A stretch of DNA of 38,735 bases from NCBI GenBank assembly GCA_017531305.1, contig JAFXLG010000037.1:1-38735 (forward strand). Direction: 5' to 3'. Under the pieces are notes generated by a model. That model worked only from the letters and a program-made list of their open reading frames with translations. It ran no database searches and was not told the DNA's origin. This document shows positions 8,104-15,489 of the stretch, piece after piece; positions within the stretch are counted from its first letter, which is position 1; every line of letters begins with the position of its first letter. Both the position numbers and the translations under genes were made by a program. The stretch is from Alistipes sp. (GTDB lineage: Bacteria > Bacteroidota > Bacteroidia > Bacteroidales > Rikenellaceae).

Positions 8104-9093
8104 TTACTTTGTGTCTGAAGGGAAATCAACCGTATTGATTATCTTGCCGTCCTTCAGGCGTATCCAAGTCTTGAATGAACGCTCGCCCTCGCGAAGTTCG
8201 ATGATGCGTGCGCCGTTACCCCCAGGGATGTTGTTATAGACGGTATTACCTCCCGTAAATCGACCATAGCAGAGCAGAATCCCGCGCCATGTGGTTGCGT
8301 AGTCATTCACATGGTCGTGACCTACGAATACGCCCATCATATCACCACATTCAAGCATTGCAGCTCCCAAACCTGTGTTGATTTCGGGAGAGCAGACATT
8401 CTCTTTGCGTGTGCCGACCATGAAATTTCCAGTGGAGGCAGCAGCTTCGCGATATTCGGGTATCGGGATATGGAAAAATGCCAACGAAGGCAGTGGCTTA
8501 CCCTGATTTTTTGCGGTAAACGACTTGCTCGATTTTTTGTACCACTCGATCTGGTCATTCTCGATCCAACCGTAACCCTTCACACCCTTTATGTTGGAGT
8601 AGGAGTGGCTGTCGAAGATGTAGAGTGTAGCTGCATCGTAATCGCCCTCAGAAGCCTCGATCGGCAGGATGTAATTCGTGATGCCCGATATGCCCTCTGT
8701 CGTTGAGCTAAGATTGCCTGGCAGATCCTCAATAAAATGTGAGAGTTGCGCTCGTGCCATATCGTGCTCATCATCGTGATTACCCCATGTAACGGCAAAT
8801 CTCAGACCACGTTTTAAAATCGGCTCCAAGACCTTTTGCAGGGCTTTGCCTGCTGGTTTGGCATATACCAGATCTCCTGTCAGAACAACCAGATCGGGTC
8901 TCTCTGCGTCCAGCACCTCAGCCATCAGAGTGGCGGCTTCTTGTGAAGCGTCATTGCCATAGACCCAATGCACATCGGTGAATTGTACGATCTTAAAGCG
9001 GCGATCTTTATTGAATTTTAGCTCTCGCTCTTGAGCGTTTAATGCTGGGATGGTCGTAAATGCCAATAGCAAAAGGAGAAGCACTTTTTTCAT
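8104..9093 (-). CDS. Secreted metallophosphoesterase (calcineurin-like)
   Basis: This 329-residue protein starts with a signal peptide (MKKVLLLLLL...PALNAQ) and carries the dinuclear-metal motifs in order: FTDVH (D40, H42), LTGDLV (D74), WGNHDDEHD (N104, H105), AFFHIPIPEY and GHDHVND near residue 255. This is the purple acid phosphatase/Siz1-like branch of calcineurin phosphoesterases. It probably hydrolyses phosphomonoesters or diesters in the periplasm; the substrate is unknown. There is no neighbour with a related function. The DUF2723 gene downstream has its own promoter, so this gene is likely monocistronic. Confidence 0.9.
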   Translation of the reverse strand: MKKVLLLLLLAFTTIPALNAQERELKFNKDRRFKIVQFTDVHWVYGNDASQEAATLMAEVLDAERPDLVVLTGDLVYAKPAGKALQKVLEPILKRGLRFAVTWGNHDDEHDMARAQLSHFIEDLPGNLSSTTEGISGITNYILPIEASEGDYDAATLYIFDSHSYSNIKGVKGYGWIENDQIEWYKKSSKSFTAKNQGKPLPSLAFFHIPIPEYREAAASTGNFMVGTRKENVCSPEINTGLGAAMLECGDMMGVFVGHDHVNDYATTWRGILLCYGRFTGGNTVYNNIPGGNGARIIELREGERSFKTWIRLKDGKIINTVDFPSDTK

Positions 9094-9141
9094 ATGAGTA
9101 ATCTTTATGTATAAAGTTTTTTTGTTTAGCTTAATTAGCTA

Positions 9142-9149
9142 CAAAGTTA
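9142..9149 (-). promoter_or_regulatory. -7 box of the phosphoesterase gene
   Basis: TAACTTTG on the minus strand, about 49 bases before the start codon, fits the TAnnTTTG consensus. No good -33 element is visible. Confidence 0.45.
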
Positions 9150-9279
9150 ATAAATTATCGCGAGTGGATAACTTTTTGATATAGAAAAAGTGTAGAAGTT
9201 AAAATATATTAGTCCTCAAGGCGTTTTGTCTAAAAAGATGTTTTTTGAATAGTCGTGTCTCTTTTTATAAAAAAAGAGT

Positions 9280-9287
9280 TATCTTTG
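9280..9287 (+). promoter_or_regulatory. -7 box of cysS
   Basis: TATCTTTG fits TAnnTTTG and lies 20 bases before the cysS ATG. No clear -33 element. Confidence 0.5.
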
Positions 9288-9306
9288 TAAAAAATAAATT
9301 TTAACT

Positions 9307-10782
9307 ATGGAAACTAAACTCAGTTTATACAATACACTTACTCGCCGTAAGGAAATTTTTGAGCCACTCAATGAGGGTCGCGTGGGAATGTACGTCTGCG
9401 GTCCTACCGTATATGGAGATCCTCATTTGGGTCATGCCCGTCCTTCGATCACCTTCGACTTGATGTTCCGTTACCTCAAGGCTTTGGGTTACAAGGTGCG
9501 CTATGTTCGCAATATCACCGATGTAGGTCACTTGGAGCATGATGCCGATGATGGCGAGGATAAGATCGCTAAGAAGGCTCGCCTCGAGGAGTTGGAGCCA
9601 ATGGAGGTTGCGCACTACTATACCGAGCGTTACCATAAGGCTATGGAGCAGCTCAACGTCTTGAGCCCATCTATCGAGCCACACGCTTCGGGACATATCA
9701 TGGAGCAGATTGACTTCGTTCAGCGCATATTCGATGCAGGTTATGCCTACGAGTCTAATGGCTCGGTATATTTCGATGTAGAGAAGTATAACGAGGTTTA
9801 CAACTACGGTAAACTCTCGGGTCGCAATCTGGATGATATCGTAGCAAATACTCGTGATCTGGATGGTCAGAGCGATAAGCGTCACTCATACGACTTTGCT
9901 CTTTGGAAGAAGGCTGCGCCAGAGCATATCATGCGCTGGAAGTCGCCATGGAGCGATGGTTTCCCCGGTTGGCATATGGAGTGCTCGGCTATGAGTTGTA
10001 AGTATTTGGGAGAGCAGTTTGATATCCATGGAGGCGGTATGGATCTGATGTTCCCACACCATGAGTGTGAGATCGCTCTGGCTACAGCTGCTTTGGGTAA
10101 GGATTCGGCTCGTTATTGGGTTCACAACAATATGATCACCATCGATGGTCAGAAGATGGGTAAGGCGTATGGTAACTTCATCACCATGGAGCAGCTCTTT
10201 AATGGCGAGCATCCAAAGTTGGAGCAGCCATACTCTCCTATGACTATTCGCTTCTTCGTTCTTCAGGCTCATTATCGTTCAACGCTCGATTTCTCTAATG
10301 CCGCTTTGCAGGCTGCCGAGAAGGGCTTCGATCGTCTGATGAAGGGAATGGAGACTTTGGGTAAGTTGAAGGCTTCAGCCACCTCTTCGGTAGAGATCGC
10401 CGACCTTGAGAAGCGTTGTAGTGAGGCTATGAACGATGATTTGAACTCTCCAATGGTTATCTCTGCTCTGTTCGACTATGTGCGTATAATCAATCAGATT
10501 GCCGAGGGTCAGCAGACCATCTCTGAGGCGGATTTGGCAGAACTCAAGCGAGTGTTCGACCTCTATGTATATGAGATTTTGGGACTCCGCAACGAGAAGC
10601 AGGAGGGTGTTGCAGGCGGTAGCGATATGCTCGGTAAGGTTGTTGATATGATCCTTGCCGTACGTCAGGATGCCAAGGCTAACAAGGATTGGGCTACATC
10701 GGACAAGATTCGCAACGAACTCACAGCCATCGGTATCCGCGTGAAGGATCGAAAGGATGGCGTTGACTGGGAGATCGAATAA
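9307..10782 (+). CDS. cysS: Cysteinyl-tRNA synthetase
   Basis: This 491-residue class I aminoacyl-tRNA synthetase charges tRNA-Cys. The catalytic motifs are HLGHARP (the HIGH motif, near residue 40) and KMGKAYGN (the KMSKS equivalent, near residue 284). Zinc ligands for cysteine selection are present: Cys in [10 protein letters not shown], Cys in HMECSAM and the HHECE stretch. The C-terminal DALR/anticodon-binding part is complete, ending GVDWEIE. Length is standard. The codon pattern (GAG, CGT, GGT preferred) is that of a highly expressed gene. A 118-nt palindromic element begins two bases after the stop. Confidence 0.97.
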   Translation: METKLSLYNTLTRRKEIFEPLNEGRVGMYVCGPTVYGDPHLGHARPSITFDLMFRYLKALGYKVRYVRNITDVGHLEHDADDGEDKIAKKARLEELEPMEVAHYYTERYHKAMEQLNVLSPSIEPHASGHIMEQIDFVQRIFDAGYAYESNGSVYFDVEKYNEVYNYGKLSGRNLDDIVANTRDLDGQSDKRHSYDFALWKKAAPEHIMRWKSPWSDGFPGWHMECSAMSCKYLGEQFDIHGGGMDLMFPHHECEIALATAALGKDSARYWVHNNMITIDGQKMGKAYGNFITMEQLFNGEHPKLEQPYSPMTIRFFVLQAHYRSTLDFSNAALQAAEKGFDRLMKGMETLGKLKASATSSVEIADLEKRCSEAMNDDLNSPMVISALFDYVRIINQIAEGQQTISEADLAELKRVFDLYVYEILGLRNEKQEGVAGGSDMLGKVVDMILAVRQDAKANKDWATSDKIRNELTAIGIRVKDRKDGVDWEIE

Positions 10783-10783
10783 A

Positions 10784-10901
10784 AACTCCTTCTGATTGGC
10801 TCTTTTGGCGTCTGGCTTGATTTCGGGTCGCTCACATACGCTTAAGTATGCTCCGTACCCTCAATCTGCGACCAGCCCAAAATAGCCAATCGTAGTAAGT
10901 T
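10784..10901. repeat. 118-nt imperfect palindromic element (copy A)
   Basis: The element is almost its own reverse complement over its whole length: gattggct (10794-10801) pairs with agccaatc (10883-10890), and the centre holds CATAC (10835-10839) / GTATG (10846-10850). It shares ttttggcgtc (offset 19) and ctcacatacgctta (offset 47) at identical offsets with the copy at 34771-34888, which is also 118 nt. It can fold into one long hairpin in RNA or single-stranded DNA and may also end cysS transcription. I do not know a formal name for the family. Confidence 0.8.
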
Positions 10902-10934
10902 TTGAGTGAGTAATAATTTTAAGTGAGAGAGAGT

Positions 10935-11114
10935 ATGACAAAAGAGAAGAAACCACTTCATCCAGGTCAGAGCCTTGCTATCGGTTTAGCGATAGGTATT
11001 GGTTTGGGTGTTGCTATGGATAACATTCCAATTGGAATTTGTATAGGTGTTGCTCTCGGAACGGCTTATTCTGCCAATGCCAATAAAGAGGAGAACAAAA
11101 AGGATAAAGAGTAA
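10935..11114 (+). CDS. Small glycine-rich membrane protein
   Basis: From the ATG at 10935 this encodes 59 residues: a charged N terminus (MTKEKKPLHPGQ), a ~35-residue hydrophobic stretch with repeated small residues (GLAIGIGLGVA, GICIGVALG) of the glycine-zipper type, and a lysine/glutamate-rich tail (NANKEENKKDKE). A GTG at 10923 in the same frame would add four residues, but ATG is the better choice, with a purine-rich run just before it. It probably forms a helical hairpin in the inner membrane. Its stop is 8 bases before prfB, so the two are likely co-transcribed. Function unknown. Confidence 0.65.
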   Translation: MTKEKKPLHPGQSLAIGLAIGIGLGVAMDNIPIGICIGVALGTAYSANANKEENKKDKE

Positions 11115-11122
11115 AAATAGAT

Positions 11123-12245
11123 ATGATTTCTGAAGAACAGATTAGAGAGGCTATAAGACGACAGGATTCGTTGGGGAGGTGTCTTTGACATCGCTCAGAA
11201 GCGAATAGACCTCCAGAACGAGGAGGAGAAGACTCAAGATCCAACATTTTGGGAAGATGCCGAGGCTGCGCAGAAGCAGTTGCGCAAGGTGGCTCAGATC
11301 AAGAGTTGGATAGAGGATTACGATGCGGTTGCAAAGGCGGTGGAAGATCTTAGCCTGATGCCAGAGTTTGTGACTGCCGAGCTTGCTACCGAAGCCGAGA
11401 TGGAAGAGCATTATGCCAAGACTATAGAACTCATCGAGGCTTTTGAGTTGCGTAATATGCTCCGATCCGAGGAGGATAAGATGGGTGCCATCATGGATAT
11501 CAATGCGGGCGCAGGTGGTACCGAGGCTTTAGATTGGGCTTCGATGTTACTGCGTATGTACACTCGCTGGTGTGATGCTCATGGTTATAAATACCGCATG
11601 ATGGATTATCAGGCGGGTGATGAAGTGGGCGTGAAGTCCTGTACGTTGGAGATCGAAGGCGAGTATGCCTATGGTTATCTAAAGAGTGAAAATGGCGTGC
11701 ATCGCATGGTGCGTCTCTCGCCATTCAATGCCAATAATAAGCGTCAGACTACCTTTGCATCGGTCTTCTTGACTCCTGCCGTTGATGATAGTATTGATAT
11801 TGTAATTAATCCTTCGGATATCGAATGGGATACCTTCCGCGCAAGTGGTGCAGGTGGTCAGAACGTCAATAAGGTCGAGACTGCTGTGCGCCTGCGCTAT
11901 CATGGTAAGGATCCCGATACAGGCGAAGCCGTTGAATTTCTCATCGAAAACATGGAGACCCGTTCTCAGCTCGATAACCGCAATAATGCCTTGCGTATCC
12001 TTCGCTCGAAACTCTATCAACGCGAGCTGGAGAAGCGTATGGCAACCCAGCAGGCGTTGGAAGCTACCAAAAAACGTATCGAATGGGGCTCACAGATTCG
12101 TTCCTATGTCTTCGATGATCGCCGTGTGAAGGATCATCGTACAGGTTTCCAGACCTCCAATGTCGAGGCTGTGATGGATGGTGATCTGGATGGATTTATC
12201 AAGGAGTATTTGATGCAGACAGGCGGGGGTGTTGAAAGTCTATAG
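11123..12245 (+). CDS. prfB: Peptide chain release factor 2, with programmed +1 frameshift
   Basis: Translation starts at ATG 11123, runs 21 codons to CTT (11183-11185), meets an in-frame TGA (11186-11188) and must slip +1 to continue with GAC (11187-11189) up to the stop at 12243-12245, giving about 373 residues (family about 365). The frameshift site is canonical: GGGGAGG (11173-11179), a 3-base gap, then CTT TGA C. RF2 reads UGA and UAA stops, so low RF2 lets the ribosome pause and shift: autoregulation. The RF2-specific SPF tripeptide is at residues 199-201 and the catalytic GGQ at 244-246, inside SGAGGQNVNK. Annotation from the internal ATG at 11280 would wrongly drop the N terminus. Confidence 0.96.
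11173..11189 (+). promoter_or_regulatory. prfB recoding site (SD-like element plus slippery CTT TGA C)
   Basis: GGGGAGG at 11173-11179 sits three bases before CTT (11183), the spacing known from E. coli prfB to push P-site tRNA-Leu from CUU to UUU. TGA at 11186 followed by C is the weak-termination context. The site is complete and looks functional. Confidence 0.95.
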
Positions 12246-12250
12246 TGTGG

Positions 12251-12297
12251 AACTTTTAGCATCTGGCTTGATTTCGAGTTGCTCACATACGTTTAAG
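12251..12297. repeat. Degenerate half copy (B) of the palindromic element
   Basis: Bases 12262-12297 match the left arm of copy A (10811-10846) at 33 of 36 positions, ending at the palindrome centre. The right arm is missing and the outer left arm is shortened. It lies in the short gap between prfB and the next gene. Confidence 0.75.
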
Positions 12298-12310
12298 GTT
12301 ATAAATAAAT

Positions 12311-13474
12311 ATGAAACATATTCTTATCATCATACTCTCCCTTTTCTCGTTCTCTTGTCAAGCGACTGAGCAATCAGAAAAAATAAAAGTCGGAGCTGAG
12401 CAGACCGAGGAGTACCTTCCTGCGCTTAAGGGACAGCGTGTTGCCGTATTGGCAAATCATACCGCTATGGTAGGGGAGCAGCATCTGGTCGATATGCTTA
12501 TCGCCCACGGGGTGAAGTTGGTCGGCATCTTCTCGCCCGAACATGGTTTTCGTGGTGGTGCAGATGCTGGCGAACACGTCAAAAGTTCGGTAGATGAGAA
12601 GACGGGAGTGCCCATCTGGTCGCTATATGATGGCAACTCAAAACGCCCTTCGGATGAAAAGATGCAGGCTTTTGATCTGCTGCTGGTAGATATGCAGGAT
12701 GTGGGATTGCGCTTTTATACATATTATATAAGTATGTTGCGCATGATAGATGCTTGTGCTGAGTTCGATCGCAAAGTGATAGTCCTTGACCGCCCCAATC
12801 CCAACGGAATGTATGTCGATGGTCCGATACTTGACATGACTAAGTATAAATCGGGCGTGGGTGCGCTTCCAATCCCCGTTGTGCATGGTCTGACTATGGG
12901 TGAAATTGCCCTAATGGCGCAAGGCGAGGGCTGGAGTCGCAAGTGTGACGTCAAGGTTGTGAAGTGTGAGGGCTATACCCATCAAACTCGCTATGAGCTA
13001 CCTATTCCGCCATCTCCCAATTTGCCCAATCAGCACTCTATATATCTCTATCCATCAACGTGTCTTTTCGAGGGTACGGTATGCTCTTTGGGGCGTGGAA
13101 CGGATGCTCCTTTCCAGATTTACGGTCATCCCTCATATAAGGGTGGAGAGTTTGAGTTTACACCTCGCTCGGTAGCAGGAGCAAAGAATCCCCCACTGAA
13201 GGATCAGAAGTGCCGAGGTGTGGATCTACGCGGAGTGGATGATGAGCAGATCATAGCCGAGGGATTTAACTTGGAGTATGTGATAGATGCATATCGAAAT
13301 CTTGGCATGGGCGAGAAGTTCTTTACCCGTATGTTCTTGCTCCTAACGGGTGTGGATTACATCAAGCAGATGATTATCAAGGGTAAATCGGCTGGTGAGA
13401 TCCGTCAGATGTGGCAAAAGGATGTCGAGGAGTTTAAGCTCCTGCGCCGTAAATATCTGCTCTATGAGGAATAG
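12311..13474 (+). CDS. DUF1343 lipoprotein, NamZ-type exo-beta-N-acetylmuramidase (GH171)
   Basis: This 387-residue protein has a lipoprotein signal (lipobox FSFSC, Cys16) and a complete DUF1343 domain: VAVLANHTAMV, the family's FSPEHGFRG block around residues 75-83 with the likely catalytic Glu-His pair, DMQDVGLRFYTY, LDRPNP and the C-terminal FEGT half. NamZ of Tannerella forsythia and Bacillus, in this family, removes terminal MurNAc from peptidoglycan fragments. The likely job here is cell-wall turnover or salvage in the periplasm. It follows prfB by 65 bases, separated by half repeat B. Its stop is only 6 bases from the stop of the convergent chromate transporter gene, with no terminator between. 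Confidence 0.88.
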   Translation: MKHILIIILSLFSFSCQATEQSEKIKVGAEQTEEYLPALKGQRVAVLANHTAMVGEQHLVDMLIAHGVKLVGIFSPEHGFRGGADAGEHVKSSVDEKTGVPIWSLYDGNSKRPSDEKMQAFDLLLVDMQDVGLRFYTYYISMLRMIDACAEFDRKVIVLDRPNPNGMYVDGPILDMTKYKSGVGALPIPVVHGLTMGEIALMAQGEGWSRKCDVKVVKCEGYTHQTRYELPIPPSPNLPNQHSIYLYPSTCLFEGTVCSLGRGTDAPFQIYGHPSYKGGEFEFTPRSVAGAKNPPLKDQKCRGVDLRGVDDEQIIAEGFNLEYVIDAYRNLGMGEKFFTRMFLLLTGVDYIKQMIIKGKSAGEIRQMWQKDVEEFKLLRRKYLLYEE

Positions 13475-13480
13475 TCGCAA

Positions 13481-14035
13481 CTAAGCGATTAATGTCGGCA
13501 GATAATATATCGCAATACCTGCCAGAGCCGAAAGAACTATAAGCATTATGGGGTTTACCTTACGATAAGATAGGTAGCACGCCCCCAAAAATAGTCCCCA
13601 ACTCCACGCATCAATAAAACTTGCACCTTCTTGTGTAGAGGGGAAGAGTAGCAAAAGTGCCGCCGAGACAATCATGCCAATCACTATAGGGCGCATACCC
13701 GAAATTATGCCTTTGAAAATGTGGTTATCCTTAAGCAAAAGGAAGAATCGAGTTATCAGCGTCATTATCGTCAGGGCAGGCATGCAGACCGAGATTGTCG
13801 CAACCACCGATCCCCAAAATCCCGCTACACTATATCCCACATAGGTTGCCGAGTTGATGGCGATAGGTCCAGGGGTCATTTGCGATATAGCCACTATGTC
13901 CGCAAATTCGGCATTAGTCAACCATCCGTTCTGCACCACAATCTCGTTTTGGATAAGCGAGAGCATGGCATATCCTCCTCCAAATCCGAAGAATCCGATC
14001 TTTAAGTAACTGATGAAGAGTTGTAGGTATATCAT
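13481..14035 (-). CDS. Chromate transporter, second half-size subunit
   Basis: This 184-residue membrane protein belongs to the CHR family: FGFGGGYAMLSLIQNEIV near the N terminus and the MTPGPIAINSATYVGY block are diagnostic. I chose the start at 14035 because its ATG overlaps the stop of the upstream CHR gene (ATGA); an in-frame upstream start would add 45 residues with no CHR similarity. The two genes together make a pair of half-size subunits, replacing the single ~400-residue ChrA. The family exports chromate in some bacteria; in gut anaerobes the natural anion is unknown. Confidence 0.88.
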   Translation of the reverse strand: MIYLQLFISYLKIGFFGFGGGYAMLSLIQNEIVVQNGWLTNAEFADIVAISQMTPGPIAINSATYVGYSVAGFWGSVVATISVCMPALTIMTLITRFFLLLKDNHIFKGIISGMRPIVIGMIVSAALLLLFPSTQEGASFIDAWSWGLFLGACYLSYRKVNPIMLIVLSALAGIAIYYLPTLIA

Positions 14036-14574
14036 CTCTTCACCTCCTTTCCCCTTGCCGCAACCCATAATGCTCCGCCCACGGCACCTGCCAAGAGTAG
14101 ATAGATGGGCGAGATCCCGAAATGCCAGATCACAAAAGCCACAACCGCCGCTACGCTGATCATCGTCCAATGTAATCCCTTTGTAAAGCCGAGTATGGGG
14201 GCAAGAATCAGGGCAACCACTACGGGGCGCATACCCTTGAAGGCTGCATCTACTATGGCGTTCTCTCTAATCTGTGAGAAGAATATAGCAACCACAAGGA
14301 TTATCAGAAACGATGGCAATATTACTCCCAAAAGAGCCGACAAAGCACCTCGGTAACCATACATTTTATAACCGACAAATACCGCCGTATTGAGTGAAAT
14401 AGGTCCAGGTGCCGATTGTGCGAGTGTCAATAGATCCAAGAACTCTTGTTGCTCTATCCAATGGCGATTATCGATGACCTCGCGTTGGATAATAGGAATC
14501 ATGGCATATCCACCGCCGAAGGTGAACAGTCCGATCTTAAAAAATGAGAAAAAGAGTTCTGCGAATCGTCTCAT
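14032..14574 (-). CDS. Chromate transporter, first half-size subunit
   Basis: This 180-residue protein has the same CHR-domain marks as its neighbour: LFTFGGGYAMIPIIQREVID and SAPGPISLNTAVFVGYKMYG. It has about five to six hydrophobic segments. It is the first of a coupled pair (4-base overlap) that presumably forms a heterodimer equal to one full-length ChrA. It starts only 5 bases after the stop of the upstream methyltransferase gene, so it belongs to the U32/methyltransferase operon, although no functional link to those genes is evident. Confidence 0.88.
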   Translation of the reverse strand: MRRFAELFFSFFKIGLFTFGGGYAMIPIIQREVIDNRHWIEQQEFLDLLTLAQSAPGPISLNTAVFVGYKMYGYRGALSALLGVILPSFLIILVVAIFFSQIRENAIVDAAFKGMRPVVVALILAPILGFTKGLHWTMISVAAVVAFVIWHFGISPIYLLLAGAVGGALWVAARGKEVKR

Positions 14575-14579
14575 TGCCC

Positions 14580-15476
14580 CTATTTTTTACGCGTAAAACG
14601 GCAGAATGTACCCAATGGAAGCTCCTTGCCCATGCGGTCGGTGAAGTATAGCTCTCCCATCTCTTCACTACCCGTATTGCCAAACGTCTGACGCAAGGCT
14701 GTGCGAGCCAAAAGTGCCGATAATCCCATAGAGTAGAGATTCAGCACCAAAAAACCGTGATCCTTGTCCAATAGCTCTGCGCAACACTCCAACATCTCGC
14801 AGATATTCTCCTCCAAGACCCACTTTTCGCCATTTGCACCGCGTCCGTATGCTGGGGGATCAAGTATTATGCCATCGTATTTGTTGCCTCGCCTAACTTC
14901 TCGGCGCACAAACTTCAAGGCGTCCTCCACTATCCAGCGTACACCCTCCAGATGGCTATTCTCCATATTCTCTCTTGACCAAGTGACAACCTGCTTAACC
15001 GAATCCACATGGGTGACATCGGCTCCCGCAGAACGTGCCGCGAGTGTGGCACCTCCCGTATATGCAAACAGATTCAATACTTTTGGCTGCACTCCACTTT
15101 GGCGTTGCTGAATGATCTGATCATAAATAAAATTCCAGTTGGCAGCCTGCTCAGGGAAAATTCCTACGTGTTTGAATGAGGTGAGTCCCAAGCGCATATT
15201 CAGATGCATCTGTTTGTAACTATATTTTATCTGCCATCTGTCGGGCATATGTGATTTTGTGTGCCACTCTCCACGTTCCTCGTTTTTTGAGGATGAAGTG
15301 CGCAGGAATGAGGCGTCAGCCATCTTCTGCCACTGCTGCTCATCGAGTGATTTGTGCCAAATGGCTTGTGGCTCTGGACGGCGTGTGACATAATCGCCGA
15401 AACGCTCCAGCTTCTCGAAATCACCCGAATCGATCATCTCGTAGTCGGGGAATGTGGGTGTAAGTAATTTACTCAT
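14580..15476 (-). CDS. Class I SAM-dependent methyltransferase, RlmI/COG1092-like
   Basis: This 298-residue cytoplasmic enzyme has the SAM-binding motif LNLFAYTGG (134-142), an acidic residue after the next strand (HVDS, 156-159) and the catalytic DPPAYGRG (206-213). This arrangement is that of COG1092, whose member RlmI makes m5C1962 in 23S rRNA. The protein lacks the N-terminal PUA domain of E. coli RlmI (396 residues), so the exact target is uncertain. It lies 13 bases downstream of a U32 protein related to RlhA, another 23S rRNA modification enzyme, which supports a role in rRNA modification. Confidence 0.82.
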   Translation of the reverse strand: MSKLLTPTFPDYEMIDSGDFEKLERFGDYVTRRPEPQAIWHKSLDEQQWQKMADASFLRTSSSKNEERGEWHTKSHMPDRWQIKYSYKQMHLNMRLGLTSFKHVGIFPEQAANWNFIYDQIIQQRQSGVQPKVLNLFAYTGGATLAARSAGADVTHVDSVKQVVTWSRENMENSHLEGVRWIVEDALKFVRREVRRGNKYDGIILDPPAYGRGANGEKWVLEENICEMLECCAELLDKDHGFLVLNLYSMGLSALLARTALRQTFGNTGSEEMGELYFTDRMGKELPLGTFCRFTRKK

Positions 15477-15489
15477 ATCCTTGTTCTCT

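Noticed and set aside
11280-12245. prfB starting at an internal ATG (321 residues)
   Set aside because: The upstream frame, the CTT TGA C site and the family length show that translation starts at 11123 with a +1 frameshift.
14036-14170. 45-residue extension of the second chromate transporter gene
   Set aside because: It overlaps the upstream CHR gene in another frame and has no CHR similarity. The ATGA overlap gives the natural start.
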